Shown here: piece after piece, positions 6,917-10,281 of the stretch
How the letters are laid out: every line of letters begins with the position of its first letter
Numbering within the stretch: the first letter of the stretch is position 1
DNA from: an uncultured Bacteroidales bacterium
GTDB lineage: Bacteria; Bacteroidota; Bacteroidia; Bacteroidales; Muribaculaceae
DNA: 10,281 nt
Assembly: GCA_900554345.1 (NCBI GenBank)
Contig: USHH01000063.1
Location: forward strand, 1-10,281
Direction: 5' to 3'
Position numbers and translations under genes: made by a program
Notes under the pieces: model-generated
Database searches by the model: none
Told to the model about the DNA's origin: nothing
The model's input: only the letters and a program-made list of their open reading frames with translations

Positions 6917-8254
6917 TCACCATTTCAGATCTGTAAGATTTGACAAAAACGGAATGCCACCATATCGTCCGTTAAGATAGCCGTTCTCGATATTGGCGGT
7001 CTTGTGAATGTTGTAGTCGCTTAGTGGATAAAGCTGTGTTGACTGATCGACATCTTTCTGTGCAAACCATATCTCGTCAGGGCGGAAAATGGCCTGATCA
7101 AGCAGGCAGCTTTCGTGGGTCGTGAAAATGATTTGTCCGCGAGCCTCCCGGCTTTCCGAGATTTTGCTCATAAGGGTCTTAATCATGATCGGATGGATGC
7201 TGCGTTCTATCTCGTCAACTACAAACACGTTGTCGCGTTTAAGTACGGCATACAACAACGGCATGTATTCTATGAGACGTCTCGTTCCGTCCGACTCCAT
7301 GGTCATGTTCATTTCCACATCACACCCATTGGCATCGGTATGTATTGCCACAAGAGTTTTGAGATACGCAATGCCGTTTTCCACAACGACATTGGAAATC
7401 TCATTGTTTCGAGCATCCGTCAACATCTGAGGTTTGCCAGACTTTTCCTTTGCAACCGCAAGCGCTTTCGATATGGCCGTGTTTCCACGTACATCTTCTT
7501 CGTTGATGATCTCTTTGCGGACAGTCAGCCTTGATATGCCGGTCTTCAGTTCGGGTATTAATTTATTCACCAGGTCTGCAAAGTCACTATCACCGTCAAG
7601 AACATGAGGAAGATAGCCGATACGCATTGCCGGGAGTACCACCTGAAGATGTGTCAGCCAGTCAAAAGCGTCCTTTACCAGCGGCAGTTCCTCCGGGTAA
7701 TAATGGCCGAAAAAGGACAAGGCCGGCATATCCGGGCGAATTATTCTGTTCATAGCGTCGAGGAAAACCTCTATGAAATTGTCCTTGTCACCCGGTTTCA
7801 GATACTCACCCTGAACATTCACGTCATTGTTTTTGCGACTGAATATAGCTATATCCCTATTTTTATGACTGACCATCAGCTCTTCCTCCACAATCTCCAG
7901 TCTGTTGAAAACAATATGATAGTAGAATATCCTGCCATTGGCGAAAAACTCGATTGCAAGCTCGGAAGGCCGTGTCTTTCCCTTTTCGTCAAGACGGAAA
8001 TACAGGTCATCCGTCATTGCCAGCTCTCCTAATTTTTCAGCACTGACAATAGATTTCAACAATGAAATACATTTCAGGAGATTACTTTTGCCGGCACCAT
8101 TGGCTCCGTATATTGCACTCATCCGCAAGGCCGTGGCATGACCGCACGAAACCTTATGCCACTCATGGCTGTGACTTTTACTTGACGGAAAGGTATTGAA
8201 TTCAACCGCCTCTTTGAACGACATGATATTGTCTGCTGCAAATCGTAGCAACAT
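6917..8254 (-). CDS. rloA: AAA15-type (ABC-like) ATPase, RloA-like, of an anti-phage module
   Basis: This 445-residue ATPase belongs to the COG1106/AAA15 group of RecF/SMC-like ATPases. It opens with LLRFAADNIMSFKE, typical of the family, then has Walker A GANGAGKS (50-57), a signature-like SDGTRR (321-326), Walker B VFVVDEIE (343-350, D347-E348), the switch histidine H380 in TTHES with a following LLD, and a C-terminal NGRYGGIPFL block. It lacks the long coiled coil of SMC proteins. I chose the start at 8254 over 8290, because the -7 promoter element (8279-8286) lies between them and family members begin near this methionine. Together with rloB it makes a two-gene unit like RloAB/AbiL, where an ATPase is thought to sense infection and control a toxic partner. 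That function is known for related systems and inferred here. Confidence 0.88.
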   Translation of the reverse strand: MLLRFAADNIMSFKEAVEFNTFPSSKSHSHEWHKVSCGHATALRMSAIYGANGAGKSNLLKCISLLKSIVSAEKLGELAMTDDLYFRLDEKGKTRPSELAIEFFANGRIFYYHIVFNRLEIVEEELMVSHKNRDIAIFSRKNNDVNVQGEYLKPGDKDNFIEVFLDAMNRIIRPDMPALSFFGHYYPEELPLVKDAFDWLTHLQVVLPAMRIGYLPHVLDGDSDFADLVNKLIPELKTGISRLTVRKEIINEEDVRGNTAISKALAVAKEKSGKPQMLTDARNNEISNVVVENGIAYLKTLVAIHTDANGCDVEMNMTMESDGTRRLIEYMPLLYAVLKRDNVFVVDEIERSIHPIMIKTLMSKISESREARGQIIFTTHESCLLDQAIFRPDEIWFAQKDVDQSTQLYPLSDYNIHKTANIENGYLNGRYGGIPFLSNLTDLKW

Positions 8255-8278
8255 AGTTAATGCGTTTATAATCCACGG

Positions 8279-8310
8279 CAAAGATAGCAAACATAGTCAA
8301 ACTATACAAA
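8279..8310 (-). promoter_or_regulatory. Bacteroides-type promoter of the rloAB operon
   Basis: Read on the minus strand, TTTG (8310-8307) is followed by a 20-base spacer and TATCTTTG (8286-8279). This is an exact match to TTTG, 19-21 bases, TAnnTTTG. Transcription should begin around 8272, about 18 bases before the ATG at 8254. The position rules out the longer reading from 8290 and shows that the operon carries its own promoter instead of depending on a host promoter. Confidence 0.75.
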
Positions 8311-8329
8311 TTTCCGGCCAACAATGTCT

Positions 8330-8356
8330 CGATACCGTTAATATCTAACGGCATCG
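8330..8356. repeat. Imperfect inverted repeat upstream of the rloA promoter
   Basis: CGATACCGTTA (8330-8340) and TAACGGCATCG (8346-8356) pair at 10 of 11 positions around the loop ATATC. The right arm runs into a perfect 10-base palindrome, GCATCGATGC (8351-8360). It lies 20 bases upstream of the -33 element of the rloAB promoter and 44 bases before the duplicated cysS end. No T-run follows on either strand. It could be an operator, the edge of the inserted segment or a recombination site; the sequence does not decide. Confidence 0.5.
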
Positions 8357-8399
8357 ATGCATAAATGGAAAGCAGCAAGGGGTGTCAAAAATCGTCAAA

Positions 8400-8489
8400 G
8401 CGACCTCCGACCTCATCCGCAACAAGATGGCGGAGCTCGGCTTCGACATCAAAGACACCAAGAACGGCGTGGAGTGGAAGCTCCGCTGA
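8400..8489 (+). pseudogene. Duplicated cysS 3' end (last 29 codons and stop)
   Basis: These 90 bases repeat 5988-6077 at the end of cysS with three changes: ACT to ACC and CTG to CTC (both silent) and ACG to GCG (Thr to Ala). They encode ATSDLIRNKMAELGF and the rest of the CysRS C-terminus. The frame is open upstream only to 8349, where it meets a TAA, has no ATG, and does not resemble CysRS before the GCG. It is therefore a gene remnant. The GC-rich codons stand out from the AT-rich DNA on both sides. The small, mostly silent divergence looks like that between alleles of related strains, not a fresh perfect duplication. Confidence 0.92.
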
Positions 8490-8510
8490 CCCCACCCCTT
8501 CACCTATAGC

Positions 8511-8541
8511 CGGAGGCGCGACTCACCGAGCCGCGCCTCCG
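8511..8541 (+). terminator. Second copy of the cysS terminator hairpin
   Basis: CGGAGGCGCG (8511-8520) and CGCGCCTCCG (8532-8541) form the same perfect 10-bp stem as at 6108-6138; the only change is T to C in the loop. It is followed by TTGCTATTT, a weaker T tail. No functional gene precedes it on the plus strand, so it now marks a boundary more than it ends a transcript. It could still insulate the two divergent modules. Confidence 0.75.
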
Positions 8542-8745
8542 TTGCTATTTAATCGCATCCGGCGTCACACCGCACTCAATTGCCATTTACGTTCCTTGTT
8601 ATACTACATCTTGTGTAATTTGTTATTAAGTTGCATATTTACAAGGTATTATATAAAAACTGATGATTGTGTGTTCGCCGTTAAGAATGTAAACTACAAT
8701 CAGATTTTACAGATAAGTTTTGTCCTAATCAAAAATGCCAATTAG
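8542..8745. other. AT-rich intergenic spacer without a recognised gene
   Basis: About 200 bases lie between the second terminator hairpin and the promoter of the AlbA_2 gene. I see no credible coding sequence. The open frame that crosses it (8365-8745) runs through the cysS remnant in the wrong frame. I see no tRNA-like fold, CRISPR repeat or convincing small RNA. The base composition is strongly AT-rich, in contrast with the hairpin just before it. Confidence 0.6.
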
Positions 8746-8777
8746 CTTGTAAGTATCAGTATTTTATGGTAAATTTG
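8746..8777 (+). promoter_or_regulatory. Bacteroides-type promoter of the AlbA_2 gene
   Basis: CTTG (8746-8749) is followed by a 20-base spacer and TAAATTTG (8770-8777), an exact TAnnTTTG -7 element with a three-of-four match at -33. The predicted transcript starts near 8784 and has a leader of about 48 bases to the ATG at 8832. The earlier in-frame ATG at 8766 would lie upstream of the transcript start, so this promoter decides the start codon. Confidence 0.65.
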
Positions 8778-8831
8778 CACAACGAGAGGGAACAAGAGAA
8801 TTGTCTTGTATTCTTTCTCTATACTACTGAT

Positions 8832-10274
8832 ATGAACAACGAGAATCAGAATATTGAGCATAAACGCATATGGAAAGACGAATACCTGAAGTGGGTGTCC
8901 GGCTTCGCTAACGCTCAAGGTGGCAAGATTTACATTGGCATTGACGATGACCTGACAGTCGTTGGCGTTGACAATCTTCATAAGCAGCTTGAGGATATAC
9001 CAAATAAGATCATCAACAACACCGGTGTGTTTCCTGAGACCAATCATCTAAAGATAAATGGAAAAGATGTCATAGAGATTGTAATAGAACCTTGTGGGAT
9101 GCCTATTTCTTATCGAGGCAACTATTATTATCGAAGCGGGGCTACGAAACAAGAATTTCGAGGAACAGCCCTTCATCAGTTTCTCTTGAAGAAGATGGGA
9201 TTGAATTGGGAGGATATTCCGTGTGATGGCGTAACCATGGATGATATTGACGATGGCGCGATTGAATATTTCTTGGATCATGCCGTCGGGGAAGGGCGTA
9301 TGGAGCCTGAATCCCGCAACTCTTCCATAGAGGAAGTTTTATCCAATTTGGGACTTATCAAGGATGGAATACCCACAAACGGAGCTGTTCTGCTGTTCGG
9401 GAAGTATCCCCAACGCAGATTCGTAACCTCAAGCTTCAAGATAGGCCGGTTTGGTGCGGATGACGCTGACTTGTTGAGTCAAGACCAAATCGAAGGTAAT
9501 CTGATTCAGATGACTGATAAGATAATGCAGGTGCTGAGTAGCAAGTACCTTATCCGACCTATATATTACGAGGGGTTACAACGTAAGGAACCATTGGAAA
9601 TCCCGGAAGATGCACTTCGCGAAATAATATTCAACAGCATTGTCCATAAATTGCAATTCGGGACATGGAATCAGATGAGTATATATGATGACCATATACG
9701 TTTATGGAACGAAGGTGTGTTGCCGGAAGATTATACCGTAGAAACCCTTATGAGCAAGCATACCTCCAAACCCCGCAATCCAAAGATGGCGCAGGTTTTC
9801 TATCGAGCGGGATTTATCGAGGCATGGGGACGTGGCTATGAAAAGATAATGACGGCTTTTGATAAGGCGAATCTTAAGCGGCCGGAATTCACAGTGGAGC
9901 AAGGTGGCGTTACTGCCATTATTCACCGTGAAATCTTTATGTCTATCCGGGGTGATACAAACCGAACAGAAACCGATACAAACCGATACAAGACCGATAC
10001 AAAAACGGAACTGGAGAATCCAAACTCACGCGAATGTTCAGAGAAAGGTTCAGAGAAAGGTTCAGAGAAAGGTTCAGAGAAAGGTTCAGAGAAAAAGCGC
10101 GACAAGATCGTTCGCGAAATGCAGAACAATCCAAACGTGACGATACATGAACTTGCGATGATGCTGGATATATCCGACCGTGCCATATCAAAACACCTGA
10201 AGATATTACAGGAACAAAGGATTATCAGGCGCGTTGGAGCAGACAGAGGAGGTTATTGGGAAGTGACTAAATAA
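8832..10274 (+). CDS. Schlafen AlbA_2 / GHKL-like / winged-helix protein (COG2865 type)
   Basis: The 480-residue protein has three parts. Residues 8-115 are an AlbA_2 (Schlafen-like) nucleic-acid-binding domain with DEYLKWVSGFANAQGGKIYIG. Residues 255-370 resemble the HATPase_c_4 region of COG2865, with FNSIVHK (267-273), NEGVLP (293-298), KPRNP (313-317) and EAWGRGYEKI (330-339). The usual HRDY or HKDY after the N-box is HKLQF here, so ATP binding is uncertain. A low-complexity linker (375-421) with GSEK repeats leads to a C-terminal winged helix (422-480). The ATG at 8832 fits both the family N-terminus and the promoter at 8746-8777; an upstream ATG at 8766 adds 22 unrelated residues. Such proteins are annotated as predicted transcriptional regulators and are frequent in accessory and defence regions. 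It is divergent from rloAB, and its target is unknown. Confidence 0.88.
   Translation: MNNENQNIEHKRIWKDEYLKWVSGFANAQGGKIYIGIDDDLTVVGVDNLHKQLEDIPNKIINNTGVFPETNHLKINGKDVIEIVIEPCGMPISYRGNYYYRSGATKQEFRGTALHQFLLKKMGLNWEDIPCDGVTMDDIDDGAIEYFLDHAVGEGRMEPESRNSSIEEVLSNLGLIKDGIPTNGAVLLFGKYPQRRFVTSSFKIGRFGADDADLLSQDQIEGNLIQMTDKIMQVLSSKYLIRPIYYEGLQRKEPLEIPEDALREIIFNSIVHKLQFGTWNQMSIYDDHIRLWNEGVLPEDYTVETLMSKHTSKPRNPKMAQVFYRAGFIEAWGRGYEKIMTAFDKANLKRPEFTVEQGGVTAIIHREIFMSIRGDTNRTETDTNRYKTDTKTELENPNSRECSEKGSEKGSEKGSEKGSEKKRDKIVREMQNNPNVTIHELAMMLDISDRAISKHLKILQEQRIIRRVGADRGGYWEVTK
9972..10002 (+). repeat. Short decamer repeats in the AlbA_2 protein linker
   Basis: ACCGATACAA occurs at 9972, 9982 and 9993, with related sequence just upstream (GATACAAACCGA from 9954). 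They encode a Thr/Asp/Arg/Lys-rich, probably disordered stretch. Spacing is 10 and 11 bases, not a multiple of three, so gain or loss of one unit would shift the frame before the winged helix. Confidence 0.7.
10035..10094 (+). repeat. 12-bp tandem repeat encoding [G/C]SEK
   Basis: There are five consecutive 12-base units: one TGTTCAGAGAAA followed by four identical GGTTCAGAGAAA. They encode CSEK then GSEK four times, a charged flexible linker between the GHKL-like region and the winged helix. The unit is a multiple of three, so changes in copy number alter linker length without breaking the frame. Perfect identity of four units suggests recent expansion by slippage. Confidence 0.95.
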
Positions 10275-10281
10275 ATCAGAA

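Larger units (their letters stand above)
8400..8541 (+). repeat. Direct repeat, copy B: cysS 3' end plus terminator
   Basis: This is the partner of copy A at 5988-6138. It has 90 bases of cysS end, a 20-base unrelated spacer and a 32-base hairpin region (8510-8541) with a single base change in the loop. The two repeats enclose the whole rloAB operon and its promoter. No integrase, transposase or IS end is visible between them. Confidence 0.92.

Noticed and set aside
8255..8290. Longer rloA start at 8290
   Set aside because: The promoter -7 element at 8279-8286 lies downstream of that ATG, and the 12 extra residues precede the usual family N-terminus.
8592..8645. Possible inverted repeat CCTTGT / ACAAGG in the spacer
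   Set aside because: The arms are only six bases and far apart in AT-rich DNA, so chance is a sufficient explanation.
8365..8745. Plus-strand open frame of 126 codons
   Set aside because: It crosses the cysS remnant and the terminator hairpin in a frame different from cysS and continues into AT-rich spacer; there is no domain or promoter.
10035..10094. Repeat array as a possible CRISPR
   Set aside because: The 12-base units are directly adjacent with no spacers and lie in frame within a coding sequence.

Overview
This window appears to come from a member of the Bacteroidales. A GC-rich relative such as a Muribaculaceae species is possible, but I cannot name a genus. The evidence is the set of Bacteroidetes-style genes (an orphan lolD, a DUF3467 protein upstream of cysS, a small CGGC metal chaperone), A-rich leaders without clear Shine-Dalgarno sites, and promoters of the Bacteroides type (TTTG, about 19-20 bases, TAnnTTTG).

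Bases 1-6138 are a GC-rich block of tightly packed, same-strand housekeeping genes. In order they are: the 3' end of a probable rRNA cytosine-C5 methyltransferase, a Cu+-exporting P-type ATPase (copA) that overlaps it, a small CxxC copper-chaperone-like protein, a tcdA-type tRNA t6A dehydratase overlapping the chaperone stop by ATGA, and lolD. A candidate promoter at the end of lolD then leads into a DUF3467 gene and cysS, which ends in a strong GC-rich hairpin terminator.

Bases 6139-8399 are visibly richer in AT and hold a two-gene operon on the minus strand. It encodes an AAA15-type ATPase (RloA-like) and an RloB-like protein with Toprim-like acidic motifs. This is the layout of an RloAB/AbiL-type anti-phage module and resembles the ATPase-plus-Toprim logic of OLD and PARIS systems. 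It has a near-consensus promoter of its own.

Bases 8400-8541 are the key oddity: a second, slightly diverged copy of the last 29 codons and stop of cysS, followed by a second copy of the cysS terminator hairpin. The defence operon is therefore bracketed by direct repeats of the cysS 3' end and terminator. The cysS gene is intact, and no integrase is visible between the repeats. This fits an insertion or cassette exchange at the cysS 3' end that left the gene whole, as prophage e14 does in icd.

Bases 8542-10281 are again AT-richer. They hold a promoter and a plus-strand gene for a Schlafen AlbA_2 / GHKL-like / winged-helix protein with an internal 12-bp tandem repeat. It is divergent from the rloAB operon and may be a second accessory module at the same hotspot.
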